From Streptomyces ochraceiscleroticus (GTDB taxonomy: Bacteria > Actinomycetota > Actinomycetes > Streptomycetales > Streptomycetaceae): 64,000 bases of DNA. A model generated the notes under the pieces. That model was given only the letters and a program-made list of their open reading frames with translations, searched no databases and was not told the origin of the DNA. Below, one piece after another: positions 1-8,888 of the stretch. The position numbers and the translations under genes are program-made. The first letter of the stretch is position 1. Each line of letters begins with the position of its first letter. The stretch is from positions 90,651 through 154,650 of the forward strand of contig NZ_JOAX01000019.1 of NCBI RefSeq assembly GCF_000720485.1, read 5' to 3'.

Positions 1-1235
1 CCTCCGAGGTCCTCCGTACGTACGCCGAGGACATCGAGCCGGCCGTCATCTCCTGCGACCACCCCGCCTTCCTCGCCTTCATCCCCGGCGCGCCCACCAA
101 GGCCGCCGCCCTCTTCGACATGATCGTCTCGGGATCCTCGCTGCACGGCGTCTCCTGGCTGGAGGCGTCAGGGGCGATCGCCGCCGAGAACCAGGTGCTG
201 CGCCTCTTCGCGGATCTCGCGGGCCTCCCCGAGGGCGCCGGCGGCTGCTTCGTCAGCGGCGGCTCGGCCGGGAATCTCTCCGCGCTCGTCGTCGCCCGCG
301 ACACCGGCCGGCGCCGGCTCGGGCTCACTGGGCACGCGCCCGTCCGCATCGCCGTCAGCGACCAGGTGCACTCCTCCGTCGGCAACACCCTGCGCATCCT
401 CGGCATCGACGCACTCGTCATACCGACCGAGGACCACCGGCTCACCGGCGAGGCCGTCCGCATCGCCCTGGCGGCCGCCGAGCACGACGGCGGGGCGCCC
501 GTCGTCGCCGTGGTCGCCACTGCCGGCACCACCAACGCCGGGATACTCGACGACCTCGCGGGCGTCGCCGCGCAGGCGCGCGCCCGCGACCTGTGGTTCC
601 ACGTCGACGCGGCCTACGGGGGCGGCGGCCTCTTCGTCCCCGAACTGCGGGCCCGGATGGCCGGCATCGAGCACGCCGACTCGCTCGTCATCGACCCGCA
701 CAAGTGGATGTTCGCGCCCTTCGACTGCGGCGCGCTGCTCTACCGCGACCCGCGCCTCGCCCAGGCCGTCCACACCCAGGACGCCTCCTACCTCGACGCG
801 ATACACGGGGACGGCGCGGGCGCCGACGACCTGGAGTGGAACCCGAGCGACTACGCGTACCACCTCACCCGGCGCCCGCGCGGCCTGCCCCTGTGGTTCT
901 CGCTCGCCGTGCACGGCACGGACGCGTACCGGGACGCGGTCGCCCGCGGCGTCCGGCTCGCCCAGTACACCGCCCGCCTCGCCGAGCGCACCGATGGCCT
1001 CGAACTCCTCCGTGAACCCGAGCTGTCCGTGGTGCTGATCCGCCGCACCGGCTGGCAGCCGCGTGACTATTACGCCTGGTCCAAGCGGCTGCTCGCCGCG
1101 GGCACGGCCTTCGTCACGCCGACCGTATGGGAGGGCGAGACCGTCGTACGCCTCGCCTTCCTGCACCCCGGCCTCACCGAGGAGACCGTCGAAGGCATCC
1201 TCGACTCACTGCACACTGAGGACGCCGCTCACTGA
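1..1235 (+). CDS. Pyridoxal-dependent group II amino-acid decarboxylase (5' end outside the window)
   Basis: The reading frame is open from base 3, so the window cuts into a larger gene; the ATG at 120 is internal. The fold is the group II PLP decarboxylase type (aromatic-L-amino-acid, glutamate or diaminobutyrate decarboxylases). Visible marks are a GGSAGNLSAL cofactor-phosphate region, the HVDAAYGG segment whose aspartate contacts the pyridine nitrogen, and DPHKWMF with the Schiff-base lysine. The chemistry would be removal of CO2 from an L-amino acid to give an amine in the cytosol. The substrate cannot be read from this part. It is convergent with the IclR regulator. The family is secure; the exact activity is not. 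Confidence 0.85.
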   Translation, partial: SEVLRTYAEDIEPAVISCDHPAFLAFIPGAPTKAAALFDMIVSGSSLHGVSWLEASGAIAAENQVLRLFADLAGLPEGAGGCFVSGGSAGNLSALVVARDTGRRRLGLTGHAPVRIAVSDQVHSSVGNTLRILGIDALVIPTEDHRLTGEAVRIALAAAEHDGGAPVVAVVATAGTTNAGILDDLAGVAAQARARDLWFHVDAAYGGGGLFVPELRARMAGIEHADSLVIDPHKWMFAPFDCGALLYRDPRLAQAVHTQDASYLDAIHGDGAGADDLEWNPSDYAYHLTRRPRGLPLWFSLAVHGTDAYRDAVARGVRLAQYTARLAERTDGLELLREPELSVVLIRRTGWQPRDYYAWSKRLLAAGTAFVTPTVWEGETVVRLAFLHPGLTEETVEGILDSLHTEDAAH

Positions 1236-1254
1236 CAGCTCTGCCGGGAGCGGC

Positions 1255-2037
1255 TCAGCGCGTGCGCGGCCGGTAGCCGAGGCCGACCGACAGGTCGTTC
1301 GCGCCCTTGGTGGCCAGTTCGGCCAGTTCGGTCTCGCTGGAGTCCGTCCAGCGGATCATCGGGACGGAGACGGAGAGGGCGGCGACGACGCGGCCCGAGC
1401 TGTCGCGGACCGGGGCCGCGACGCAGGAGACGTCCGGGTTGGACTCGCGGTGCTCGGTGGCGGTGCCGCGCTCCCGGATGGCGGCGAGCTCGGTACGCAG
1501 TGCGTCCGGATCGGTGATGCTGCCGGGGGTCAGGGCGTCCAGTTCGCGGCCCTCGATGCGAGCGGCCAGCTCCGCTTCCGGGAGCGCGGCGAGCAGCATC
1601 TTGCCCACCGCCGTGCAGTGGGCGGGCAGCCGGCGGCCGGCCGCCGAGACCATGCGGACGGCGTGCGTGGAGTCGACCTTGGCGATGTAGATGACGTCGG
1701 TGTCCTCCAGGATCGCGACGTGCACCGTCTCGTCGCAGGTGGCGGCCACCTCGCGGGCCACCCGCTGGCCCTCGGCGGCCAGGTCGAGCTGTTCGGCGTA
1801 CCGGCTGCCGAGCTGGTACGCGCGGACGCCGAGGCGGTAGCGGCCCGGCTGGTCGGGTACGGGGACCAGATAGGAGCGGGCCGCCAGCGTGGTGAGCAGC
1901 TCGTGCACGGTGGTGCGCGGGAGCTGGAGCTTGCGCACCACGTCGGGGGCCGACTGCGGGCCGTCCGCCTCCAGGAACAGTTCGAGTATGTCCAGTGCCC
2001 GGGTCACCGCTGGGACCAGTCGCCCCATGCCGTTCAC
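1255..2037 (-). CDS. IclR-family transcriptional regulator
   Basis: 260 residues, the normal size for IclR regulators. An N-terminal winged helix (about residues 5-65; VTRALDILELF, then PRTTVHELLTTL as recognition helix) is followed by the ligand-binding IclR domain (about 75-255), including HCTAVGKMLLAALPE and the late AAPVRDSSGRVVAALSVSVP segment typical of the family. IclR proteins usually bind a small organic acid and control a neighbouring catabolic gene. The adjacent genes are a decarboxylase (convergent) and a HelD-like ATPase, so no target is obvious. The ATG at 2037 gives the full HTH; the next upstream start would add residues not seen in the family. Confidence 0.9.
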   Translation of the reverse strand: MNGMGRLVPAVTRALDILELFLEADGPQSAPDVVRKLQLPRTTVHELLTTLAARSYLVPVPDQPGRYRLGVRAYQLGSRYAEQLDLAAEGQRVAREVAATCDETVHVAILEDTDVIYIAKVDSTHAVRMVSAAGRRLPAHCTAVGKMLLAALPEAELAARIEGRELDALTPGSITDPDALRTELAAIRERGTATEHRESNPDVSCVAAPVRDSSGRVVAALSVSVPMIRWTDSSETELAELATKGANDLSVGLGYRPRTR

Positions 2038-2191
2038 CCACCCTCCGCCGCCGTCGCCAGATGTTCGTGATTCCGGTCGATGGCCGGAATGACGAACACA
2101 GGGTAGGGGGATGAGGGTTCGGCTGTCGACGGCCGGGACGTACCGGCCGTCGACCGTCGACCGCAGGCTGTAGACCGCCGACCGGCGGCCC

Positions 2192-4510
2192 TCACCGCGC
2201 TTCCAGTGCCTCCAGGCCCGCCGGGAGCGCCTCGGTGTGCAGCACGCCCATGCGCTGGGTGGCCCGGGTGAGGGCGACGTAGAGGTCGCTCACGCCGAAT
2301 TCGGCCGGTTCCGCCACGAGTACCGTGTCGAACTCCAGTCCCTTGGCCTGCCGCGGGTCCAGGAGGACGACCGGGCTGGTCAGGTCGGGGGCCGGGCCGG
2401 CGGACGCGCCGGGGAGTGCGGTCAGCAGGGCTTCGTGGTGGTGCTTCTGGGCGATGACCGCGAGGCGCCCCTCGGCGTCGGCCTCCTCGGCGACCGCCTC
2501 GGCGACCGCGCGCGGCAGATCGTCGGTGCGGTGGGACCAGGGCGGTACGCCGGTGGAGCGGACCGAGCGCGGCGGCTCGAAGGCCGCGGCCGTCGGAGTA
2601 CCGGCGTACGCCGCCCGGATCACCCCCGCCGCGGCCTCCATGATCTCGGCCGGGGTGCGGTAGTTGACGCCGAGGCGTACGTGCTCCCAGCGGTCGCCGA
2701 CGTACGGCTCGAGGATCGACTCCCACGTGCCGCAGCTCCCCGGCTCCGCGGTCTGCGCCGGGTCGCCGACCAGCGTCATCGAGCGGGTCGGGCAGCGGCG
2801 CATCAGCAGCCGCCACATCATCGCGGACAGCTCCTGCGCCTCGTCCACGATGATGTGGCCGAAGGCCCAGGTGCGGTCGGCGGCGGCGCGTTCGGCGGCG
2901 GTGCGGTGGTCGGCCTCCTCGTGCCGGTCGGCGAGGCGTTCGGCGTCGACCAGGTCGTGCGCGGCCAGTACCTCCGAGTCCTCGTCGTCCTTGTCCTCGA
3001 ACTCCTGGGTGCGGGAGCCGTACGAGAGGTCCAGCACGCCCTGCGCGTACGCGATGCGCTCCTGGCGCTCGGCCTCGGCGGCGGCCTGAGCGGCCGAGTC
3101 GTCCTCGCCGAGCAGCTCGGCGGCCTCGTCCAGGAGGGGGATGTCGGCAGCGGTCCACTCGCCGCCCTCGCGCCGGATCGCGGCCGCGTCGGCCTCCGGG
3201 AGGTGCACGGGGTCGGCGAGGAAGTCGGCGACCAGCTCCTGTGGCGTGAGGACGGGCCACAGTTCGCCAATGGCGCGGTGCACCTCGCCGCTGGCCGCGA
3301 TGGCCTTGCCGAGCTGGGCGATATCGTCGGGGCCGAGGAAGTTCGGGCCGCCGTACGGGTCGGCGCCGAGCCGGTCGGCGAGCTGGGCGGTGAGCGAGTC
3401 GATGATGCGGAAGGCGAAGTGCGGGCGTGCGAGGTTGTGCGGCAGCTTGGTCTCGCGCGCCTGGTGGCGGGCCTCCAGGACGATGTCCGCGTCCAGCAGC
3501 AGGTCGCCGTCCTCGTGCGGGATGACGGTGCCGGGCTCGGGCAGGGTCTGCCGGTCCTGTACGTACGCGGCCAGCGCGTCGGCCATCGCGGCGCCGCCCT
3601 TGACCGCGGCGGCCTCGGGCGTGTCCGTGCCGGTCGCGGTGACGCCAGGGAAGAGCTCGCCGGGCGAGGCGAGCAGCACACCGGTCTCGCCGAGCGCGGG
3701 CAGTACCTCGCCGATGTAGCCGAGGAACGCCGGGTTGGGGCCGACGATCAGTACGGCGCGGCGGGCGAGCAGCTCGCGGTGCGCGTACAGCAGGTACGCG
3801 GCGCGGTGCAGGGCGACGACGGTCTTGCCGGTGCCGGGGCCGCCCTCGACGACCATGACGCCGCGGTGCGGGGCGCGGATGATGCGGTCCTGCTCGGCCT
3901 GGATGGTCTGCACGATGTCGTGCATCCGGCCGGTGCGCGCCGCGTCCAGCGCGGCGAGCAGCACGGTGTCCGCGTCGGTGCCCTCGTGGCCCGTGCGCAC
4001 CGTGTCGGCGAGGTCCATGATCTCGTCGTGCAGTGCGGTGACGCGGCGGCCCGCGGTGGAGATGTGGCGCCGGCGGCGCAGGCCCATCGGGGTGTGGCCG
4101 GTGGCGAGGTAGAAGGGGCGGGCGACGTCGGCGCGCCAGTCGATGACCAGGGGCGTACGGTCGGCGTCGTCGCGCCGGATGCCGATGCGCCCGATGTGGT
4201 GGTCGGCGCCGTCGCGGAAGGAGAGCCGGCCGAAGCACAGGCCGTGCTCGCCCGCGTCGAAGGCGGCGAGCAGCCCGGCCTGCTCGGCCACGGTCACGTC
4301 CCGCTCCAGCCGCGCCTGCAGCGTGCCGGTGTCGGCCGCCGCCAGGGCGCCCTCCACGGCGGCACCCGCCCCGGCGCGCAGCTCGCCGAGGCGCTCGTAG
4401 AGCATGTCGATGAATTCCTGCTCCCGGCGCATTTCCGCGCGGGAAATCTCCTCGTCGGCGGACCGGCCCGGCCGTACGCCCGTTTCTTCGCCCGGCACCT
4501 GGATTGACAA
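2192..4510 (-). CDS. HelD/HelR-type RNA-polymerase-recycling ATPase (UvrD-like fold)
   Basis: A superfamily-1 helicase-like ATPase of the HelD/HelR group, which pulls stalled RNA polymerase off DNA and in actinomycetes can protect it from rifamycins. An N-terminal coiled coil (EFIDMLYERLGELRAG onward) reaches into polymerase. Walker A GGPGTGKT is at residues 223-230, followed by VVALHRAAYLLYAH. Walker B/motif II is VDEAQELS, and motifs GVNYRTP and VALTRATQRM close the protein. Start: the frame also has an ATG at 4576, but the 21 codons after it have poor GC at third positions and begin about where transcription is predicted to start. I chose the TTG at 4510 with GGAG upstream (772 residues). 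An in-frame read-through to 5893 is not coding. Confidence 0.82.
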   Translation of the reverse strand: MSIQVPGEETGVRPGRSADEEISRAEMRREQEFIDMLYERLGELRAGAGAAVEGALAAADTGTLQARLERDVTVAEQAGLLAAFDAGEHGLCFGRLSFRDGADHHIGRIGIRRDDADRTPLVIDWRADVARPFYLATGHTPMGLRRRRHISTAGRRVTALHDEIMDLADTVRTGHEGTDADTVLLAALDAARTGRMHDIVQTIQAEQDRIIRAPHRGVMVVEGGPGTGKTVVALHRAAYLLYAHRELLARRAVLIVGPNPAFLGYIGEVLPALGETGVLLASPGELFPGVTATGTDTPEAAAVKGGAAMADALAAYVQDRQTLPEPGTVIPHEDGDLLLDADIVLEARHQARETKLPHNLARPHFAFRIIDSLTAQLADRLGADPYGGPNFLGPDDIAQLGKAIAASGEVHRAIGELWPVLTPQELVADFLADPVHLPEADAAAIRREGGEWTAADIPLLDEAAELLGEDDSAAQAAAEAERQERIAYAQGVLDLSYGSRTQEFEDKDDEDSEVLAAHDLVDAERLADRHEEADHRTAAERAAADRTWAFGHIIVDEAQELSAMMWRLLMRRCPTRSMTLVGDPAQTAEPGSCGTWESILEPYVGDRWEHVRLGVNYRTPAEIMEAAAGVIRAAYAGTPTAAAFEPPRSVRSTGVPPWSHRTDDLPRAVAEAVAEEADAEGRLAVIAQKHHHEALLTALPGASAGPAPDLTSPVVLLDPRQAKGLEFDTVLVAEPAEFGVSDLYVALTRATQRMGVLHTEALPAGLEALEAR

Positions 4511-4586
4511 TTCGGCTCCCGCCTGGTTAAGATGACTCCAGAAAGCTTCGCCATGCCCGAATTCTTTCCAAGGCATGGAAACTCCC

Positions 4587-4629
4587 AATATACGCGGAGA
4601 CCCGCCCCGGCCGCCAATGCGACCGGGGC
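4587..4629 (-). promoter_or_regulatory. Candidate promoter and inverted repeat in front of the HelR-like gene
   Basis: On the minus strand a TATATT -10 box lies at 4592-4587 and a TTGGCG -35-like box at 4617-4612 (spacer 19). The -35 box sits in the loop of a perfect 7-base inverted repeat, GCCCCGG (4604-4610) and CCGGGGC (4623-4629). The plus-strand copy is followed by TTTGTTG, so the same hairpin could end transcripts arriving from the plus side. Pattern-based; no known consensus matched with certainty. Confidence 0.4.
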
Positions 4630-4650
4630 TTTGTTGTGTCCGCAGGTCCT

Positions 4651-6024
4651 TCAGTTTCCGCGAGCGCGGCGCAGCCGCAGCGGTGCGTAGACCACGACCG
4701 AGACGAGGAAGGCCACGAAGTACGCCAGGTCCGCGCCGTGCAGCGCCTCGGCGACCGGGCCGACGTACAGGGTCGTGTCCATGAACGGGACCGCGACGGC
4801 GAACGCGGCGACGAAGGCCAGCGCCGCCGGCCACCACGGCTGCGGACGGGCGAACTCCTCGTGCACATCGACCGGGGCGCCGCCGCGTGCCCGGGCGCGG
4901 GCGAGCCAGTCGATCGCGACGACGCCGATGAAGCCGGGAATCCAGTAGCCGACGAAGAGCAGCACGTTCTGGAAGCGGGCCGCGGTGTCGGCGGCGTGCA
5001 TCCAGAGCACGAGCAGGAAGCCGAGCACGGCGGCCACGGCGGCGGCCAGCGGGCGGGGGATGCGGACCCCGGCCGTCTGGAGGGCCAGCGAACCGCTGTA
5101 GTCGTTCATGGCGTTGCTGCACACCGCGGACGCGGCAATGGCCAGCAGGCCGAAGGCGCCGAGCCCTCCGCCACCGAGCAGCTTCTGCACGCCGGCCGCC
5201 GTCTGGTCGGTGAAGAGGCCCGCCGCCCACAGGCCGAGCGTCTGCACCCAGAGGTACGCGGCGGCCATGCCGAGCAGGGTGTACCAGAACATCCGCTGCC
5301 GTGAGGACGAGCGCGGCAGGTACCGGCTGAAGTCCGAGGCGTACGGGGCCCAGGAGATCGCCAGGCTCAGCGCGACCGTGGTGGTCAGCAGGAAGGCGCC
5401 GGCCCGGTCGGCGCCGTGCGCGGTGGCGGCGGACGGCAGCGGGACTCCGTCGAGCAGCTTGACGCTGAGGGCGAGGAAGGCCGCGCCCAGCACGAAGGTC
5501 ATCACGGTCTGGAGGCGGTGGATGGCCTCGTACCCGAGGACGCCGACGACGCCCTGGAGGAGCAGCACGGTCAGCGCGCCCAGCCAGAAGGGCCAGCCCA
5601 GCAGCCGGGCGAGCGCGTCGCCGCCGAACAGGCCGATCAGCGCGTCCCAGGCGATGGAGGAGAGCCACTGCAGGACGCCGGGAAGGACGACGCCGCGGCC
5701 GAAGGCGAGCCGGGAAAGCGGGAGCTGTCCGGTGCCGGTGAGGCTGCCCCACGTACCGAGGTAGGCGGACGGCGCCGCGCCGAGCAGCGTGCCGAGCGCC
5801 ATCGCGGCGAACGCGGTCCAGAAGTCGAGCCCGAGGGCGATGCCGACGGTGCCGGTGAACACCCCGGTCATGGTCAGGTTGGGCGCGAACCACACGGTGA
5901 ACAGGCGGCCGGGGCGGCCGTAGCGGTTGTTCTCGGGCACGGGGCCGATGCCGTGCCGTTCGACGGACAGGTCGCCGGAGCCGGCGGGCATCCGCCCGTC
6001 GAACACAGGACGCTCGATGGTCAT
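4651..6024 (-). CDS. cytX: NCS1-family permease, CytX-like (probable hydroxymethylpyrimidine uptake)
   Basis: 457 residues with about twelve hydrophobic helices. The N-terminal [25 protein letters not shown] segment is typical of nucleobase-cation-symport-1 carriers such as CodB and CytX. These import pyrimidines, purines or the thiamine precursor hydroxymethylpyrimidine across the cytoplasmic membrane. The gene stands back to back with thiM-thiE, which sits behind a TPP riboswitch. CytX permeases are recurrently found with thi genes, so thiamine-pyrimidine salvage is the best guess; cytosine or allantoin transport is the alternative. The ATG at 6024 has GGAAG seven bases upstream, and longer frames lack a second signal. 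I see no riboswitch on its own strand. Confidence 0.8.
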   Translation of the reverse strand: MTIERPVFDGRMPAGSGDLSVERHGIGPVPENNRYGRPGRLFTVWFAPNLTMTGVFTGTVGIALGLDFWTAFAAMALGTLLGAAPSAYLGTWGSLTGTGQLPLSRLAFGRGVVLPGVLQWLSSIAWDALIGLFGGDALARLLGWPFWLGALTVLLLQGVVGVLGYEAIHRLQTVMTFVLGAAFLALSVKLLDGVPLPSAATAHGADRAGAFLLTTTVALSLAISWAPYASDFSRYLPRSSSRQRMFWYTLLGMAAAYLWVQTLGLWAAGLFTDQTAAGVQKLLGGGGLGAFGLLAIAASAVCSNAMNDYSGSLALQTAGVRIPRPLAAAVAAVLGFLLVLWMHAADTAARFQNVLLFVGYWIPGFIGVVAIDWLARARARGGAPVDVHEEFARPQPWWPAALAFVAAFAVAVPFMDTTLYVGPVAEALHGADLAYFVAFLVSVVVYAPLRLRRARGN

Positions 6025-6088
6025 GGGTCTTCCAGGGGTTGGGGTTCCGGATCGGGAACGGGGTGCGGGTAGCATGTGGGGCACACGA

Positions 6089-6165
6089 GACACGGGGTGC
6101 CCCATCTCAAGGGCTGAGATCACACCCGTCGAACCTGATCTGGTTCGCACCAGCGAAGGGATGTC
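6089..6165 (+). promoter_or_regulatory. TPP (thi-box) riboswitch controlling thiM-thiE
   Basis: A near-textbook thiamine pyrophosphate aptamer: GGGGTGCCC, then CTGAGA (pyrimidine-sensing helix), ACCCGTCGAACCTGAT, CTGGTTCGCACCAG and GCGAAGGGA. The outer helix closes with GACA (6089) against TGTC (6165). There is no terminator between the aptamer and thiM. The thiM ribosome site AGAGGA (6168-6173) follows the P1 helix directly, so control is probably translational: TPP bound, site hidden. It faces thiM only. Confidence 0.95.
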
Positions 6166-6181
6166 ACAGAGGAATGCCCCT

Positions 6182-7018
6182 ATGACGCGTCCGGCCGACG
6201 ACCTGCTTGCCACTGCCCGGCAAGCGCTCATCCGCGTACGCCATGAAACACCACTGGTGCAGTGCCTCACCAACCAGGTCGTTTCGAACTTCACGGCCAA
6301 CGTCCTGCTCGCCCTGGGCGCCGCCCCCGCCATGGTGGACATCCATGAGGAGGCCGGCCCGTTCGCCAGGGCCGCCTCCGGAGTGCTGGTCAACCTGGGC
6401 ACACCGCACGCCGAACAGCGCGCGGCCATGACCGAGGCGGTGGCGTCGGCGTCCCGGGCCGGGACGCCGTGGGTGCTGGACCCGGTGGCGATCGGCTCGC
6501 TGCCGGTACGGACGGCGCTGGCGCACCGACTGGCCGCGCAGGGCCCGGCCGTCGTGCGCGGCAACGCCTCGGAGATCATCGCGCTGGCCGGGACCGGTGG
6601 CGGCGGGCGCGGGGTGGACGCGACGGACGAGGTCGAGTCGGCGGCCGCGGCGGCGGGCACGCTGGCCCGCGCGACGGGTGCCGTGGTCGCGGTCTCCGGG
6701 CCGGTCGACCTGCTCACGGACGGCGAGCGGACGGTACGGGTCACCAACGGGGACCCGCTGCTGACCCGGGTGACCGGCGGCGGCTGCGCGCTCGGCGCGG
6801 TGCTGGCGGCCTTCGCCCCGCCCGCCGAGCCCTCCCCGGCCTCGGACGGTGACCGGCTCGCCGCCGCGGTCGCCGCCGTGACGGTCTACACCGTGGCAGC
6901 CGAGGTCGCGGCCGAGCACAGCACTGGCCCCGGCAGCTTCGCGGTGGCCTTCCTGGACGCGCTGTACGGCCTCGACGAGGAGACGCTCGAGAAGCGGGCG
7001 GCCATCTCGTGGGCGTGA
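6182..7018 (+). CDS. thiM: Hydroxyethylthiazole kinase
   Basis: 278 residues, ribokinase-like fold. ThiM phosphorylates the salvaged thiazole moiety of thiamine (4-methyl-5-hydroxyethylthiazole) with ATP. Marks are [24 protein letters not shown] at the N-terminus, [19 protein letters not shown] and the C-terminal [11 protein letters not shown] anion-hole segment carrying the catalytic cysteine. It is the first gene behind the TPP riboswitch and overlaps thiE by 10 bases, so the two are translationally coupled. I chose the ATG at 6182, eight bases after AGAGGA; the in-frame ATG at 6161 falls inside the riboswitch P1 helix and is less likely. Confidence 0.95.
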   Translation: MTRPADDLLATARQALIRVRHETPLVQCLTNQVVSNFTANVLLALGAAPAMVDIHEEAGPFARAASGVLVNLGTPHAEQRAAMTEAVASASRAGTPWVLDPVAIGSLPVRTALAHRLAAQGPAVVRGNASEIIALAGTGGGGRGVDATDEVESAAAAAGTLARATGAVVAVSGPVDLLTDGERTVRVTNGDPLLTRVTGGGCALGAVLAAFAPPAEPSPASDGDRLAAAVAAVTVYTVAAEVAAEHSTGPGSFAVAFLDALYGLDEETLEKRAAISWA

Positions 7019-7692
7019 AGGGGAACTTCGGCCCGCCCGCACCGCCGGACCTCTCCGTGTACCTGGTCTCCGACGCGGCGCAGGCCGCCGCGTGCGGCCG
7101 GGACGTGCCCGGCACGGTCGCCGAGGCGGTGGCCGGCGGGGTCACGGCGGTACAGGTGCGGGAGAAGGACGGCACGGCCCGGGACTTCCTCGACTCCGTA
7201 CTGCGGATCTCCGCCGTACTGCCCGAACACGTCGCGCTGTTCGTGAACGACCGGGTGGATGTGTACCTGGCGGCACGGGCGGCCGGCGCGCGGGTGACCG
7301 GGGTGCACATCGGTCAGTCCGACCTTCCGGTGGCGGCCGTCCGCACGCTGACCGGGCCGGAAGCGGTGATCGGGCTGAGCGCCGCGACCGAGGACGAACT
7401 GCGGGCCGCCGCCAAGGAACCGGCCCGGGTCGACTACGTCGGCATCGGCGCCCTGCACGCCACGCGTACAAAGGCGGACGCGCCGCCGGAGCTGGGCATC
7501 GAGGGCTTCGCCCGGCTGGCGCCGCCCACGCCGCTGCCGGCGGTGGCGATCGGCGGGGTGACGGTGGCGGACATGGCGCCGCTGCGGGCCGCGGGCGCGG
7601 CGGGCGGCGCGGTCGTCTCGGGCATCTGCGCGGCCGCCGACCCCCGTACGGCGGCGCGCGCTTATGCGGAGGCGTGGGGCCGAAGCGCCTGA
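7009..7692 (+). CDS. thiE: Thiamine-phosphate synthase
   Basis: 227 residues, TIM-barrel ThiE. It joins hydroxymethylpyrimidine diphosphate to thiazole phosphate to give thiamine phosphate. Seen are [24 protein letters not shown] (diphosphate binding), [51 protein letters not shown] and the C-terminal [11 protein letters not shown] phosphate loop. The start is a GTG inside the 3' end of thiM. With thiM in front and the CytX-like permease divergent, the locus looks like a compact thiamine salvage unit: take up pyrimidine, phosphorylate thiazole, couple. Confidence 0.95.
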   Translation: MGVKGNFGPPAPPDLSVYLVSDAAQAAACGRDVPGTVAEAVAGGVTAVQVREKDGTARDFLDSVLRISAVLPEHVALFVNDRVDVYLAARAAGARVTGVHIGQSDLPVAAVRTLTGPEAVIGLSAATEDELRAAAKEPARVDYVGIGALHATRTKADAPPELGIEGFARLAPPTPLPAVAIGGVTVADMAPLRAAGAAGGAVVSGICAAADPRTAARAYAEAWGRSA

Positions 7693-7709
7693 GAGCCATT
7701 GTCGGCTCT
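7692..7709 (+). terminator. Short hairpin after thiE
   Basis: AGAGCC, a six-base loop, and GGCTCT form a perfect six-pair stem starting at the last base of the thiE stop. No T-run follows, as is common in Streptomyces. It lies between thiE and the convergent acyltransferase remnant and may serve both directions. Confidence 0.45.
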
Positions 7710-7719
7710 GCCGGTCCGG

Positions 7720-7947
7720 CTACTGGGCGGCCAGCGCGCTCAGATCGAACTCGCCGTCCGAGTAAGAGCGTTCGGTGCGCCCCGGTGGCAACAGCCGGTA
7801 GGTGCCGACCACTTCGCCGATCACCGTCTCGGTCACGATCAGGTGGTCGGCGAGGCCGTCGAAGATGTCCGTGTCATGGCCCGCCGGCGCCGGGGCGAGG
7901 GTGACGCAGGCGCGGGTTTCCGGCGCGGTCGATGGCGTCGTCCTCAT
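7720..7947 (-). pseudogene. Remnant of an N-acyltransferase (paralogue of the gene at 8145-8888)
   Basis: The last 60 or so residues of this 75-residue frame (from about PAGHDTDIFDGLADHLIVTE to the stop) match residues roughly 50-105 of the intact acyltransferase a few hundred bases upstream, including VVGTYRLLPPGR and the EFDLSAL/EFDLRAL stretch. The N-terminal 40 residues and everything after that stretch are missing, so the GNAT catalytic region is gone. A start at 7947 exists, but the leader MRTTPSTAPETRA resembles nothing in the paralogue. The most likely history is tandem duplication followed by decay of one copy. A small expressed protein cannot be excluded. Confidence 0.7.
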
Positions 7948-8072
7948 GGGTCTCGCTCTCCGTTCGCTGGGTGTCCGCGGCGCGGGAACGGGTACTCGAC
8001 GGGACCGCACCGTTCCCGACCGACGGTAGGAGCCGGGTGAACCGCACCGCAGCGCCCGAAGGTCTGAGGCGG

Positions 8073-8092
8073 CCCCTGACATTCGTCAGGGG
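8073..8092. promoter_or_regulatory. Perfect 20-base palindrome with four-base centre
   Basis: CCCCTGAC, ATTC, GTCAGGGG: an uninterrupted eight-pair dyad between the acyltransferase stop (8145) and its decayed paralogue. It could be a terminator for the acyltransferase, read on the minus strand, or an operator kept from the lost gene's promoter; a TGAC-N4-GTCA core is the kind of site NarL-type regulators bind. No T-run follows on either strand. Confidence 0.45.
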
Positions 8093-8144
8093 TCCCCTTC
8101 CGCCGGGCGGAGGAGCGCGGCCCCGGTGCGCACCAGGGGTATGC

Positions 8145-8888
8145 CTACTCGCCCAGGAAGAAACGCCGGTAGCGGTCGTCGATCCGCTCCATGTCCAGCA
8201 GCACAAAGAAGTCCGCGACGCCGGACTCCGGGTCATGGGCCGGTGCCCCGCACATCCAGGCGCCGATCCGGAGGTAGCCGCGGAGCAGCGGCGGCAGCAG
8301 CGCGTAACTCGGCTCGTTCTCGATCACGCCCGGCGGCGTCCACGGGCGGTGCGGGTGCACCCGCAGCTCGGCCGGGGAGCAGTGCTTCGTCGTCCCCAGC
8401 AGCCAGGCGTGCGAGGCCGCTTGGCCGCCGTCGGCCAGCGGTACGGCGGCTCGGCCCGCGAGGTAGCGGTGGCCGGAGAGAAGGGCGTACCGGGCGAGCG
8501 CGGCCCACATCAGGTTGATCACCGCGCCGGTCCGGTGGTCCGGGTGTACGCACGCGCGCTCGGCCTCCACCATCCGCCCGCGCACCTCGTGCAGCGCCCG
8601 CAGGTCGAATTCGCCCTCGGAGGAGGAGCGTTCGCTGCGCCCCGGGGGCAGCAGGCGGTACGTACCGACCACCTCGCCACTGGCGGTGTCCGTGACGAGC
8701 AGGTGGTCCGCCGACGCGTCGAAGCCGTCGACGTCGTGGCCGGCCGACCGGGTGCGCAACCGGGCCCCCGGCTCCCCGCCGAAGACCCGGTGGCGCAGCC
8801 GCTGCGCGGCCCGTATCTCCTCCGTCGTGTCCGCGATGGAGGTGACGTACGAACCGGTGCCCGCGTCAGCGGTGGATACCGAGAGCAT
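8145..8888 (-). CDS. GNAT-like N-acyltransferase (Acetyltransf_5 / OlsB-hemolysin group)
   Basis: 247 residues. The segment IRAAQRLRHRVFG, then DHLLVTDTASGEVVGTYRLLPP, then ERACVHPDHRTGAVINLMWAALARYALL is characteristic of the Acetyltransf_5 group, which includes ornithine-lipid N-acyltransferases (OlsB) and autoinducer-synthase-like enzymes. These transfer an acyl group from ACP or CoA to an amine. No OlsA-type O-acyltransferase lies next to it, so ornithine-lipid synthesis is possible but unproven. The start at 8888 follows a GGAAGGGAG signal, and the leader holds three 12-base direct repeats. A broken second copy sits downstream. Confidence 0.7.
   Translation of the reverse strand: MLSVSTADAGTGSYVTSIADTTEEIRAAQRLRHRVFGGEPGARLRTRSAGHDVDGFDASADHLLVTDTASGEVVGTYRLLPPGRSERSSSEGEFDLRALHEVRGRMVEAERACVHPDHRTGAVINLMWAALARYALLSGHRYLAGRAAVPLADGGQAASHAWLLGTTKHCSPAELRVHPHRPWTPPGVIENEPSYALLPPLLRGYLRIGAWMCGAPAHDPESGVADFFVLLDMERIDDRYRRFFLGE

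Noticed and set aside
4604..4629. Rifamycin-associated element upstream of the HelR-like gene
   Set aside because: An inverted repeat is present, but I could not match it to a remembered consensus with confidence, so no name is given.
4577..5893. In-frame extension of the HelR-like gene to a 1233-residue ORF
   Set aside because: The extra region is antisense to the permease, which has clear membrane-protein coding on the minus strand in another frame; translation of the extension shows arginine-rich shadow sequence.
6025..6747. Extension of the CytX-like permease to 6747
   Set aside because: It runs through the TPP riboswitch and thiM on the opposite strand; no ribosome site or family match.
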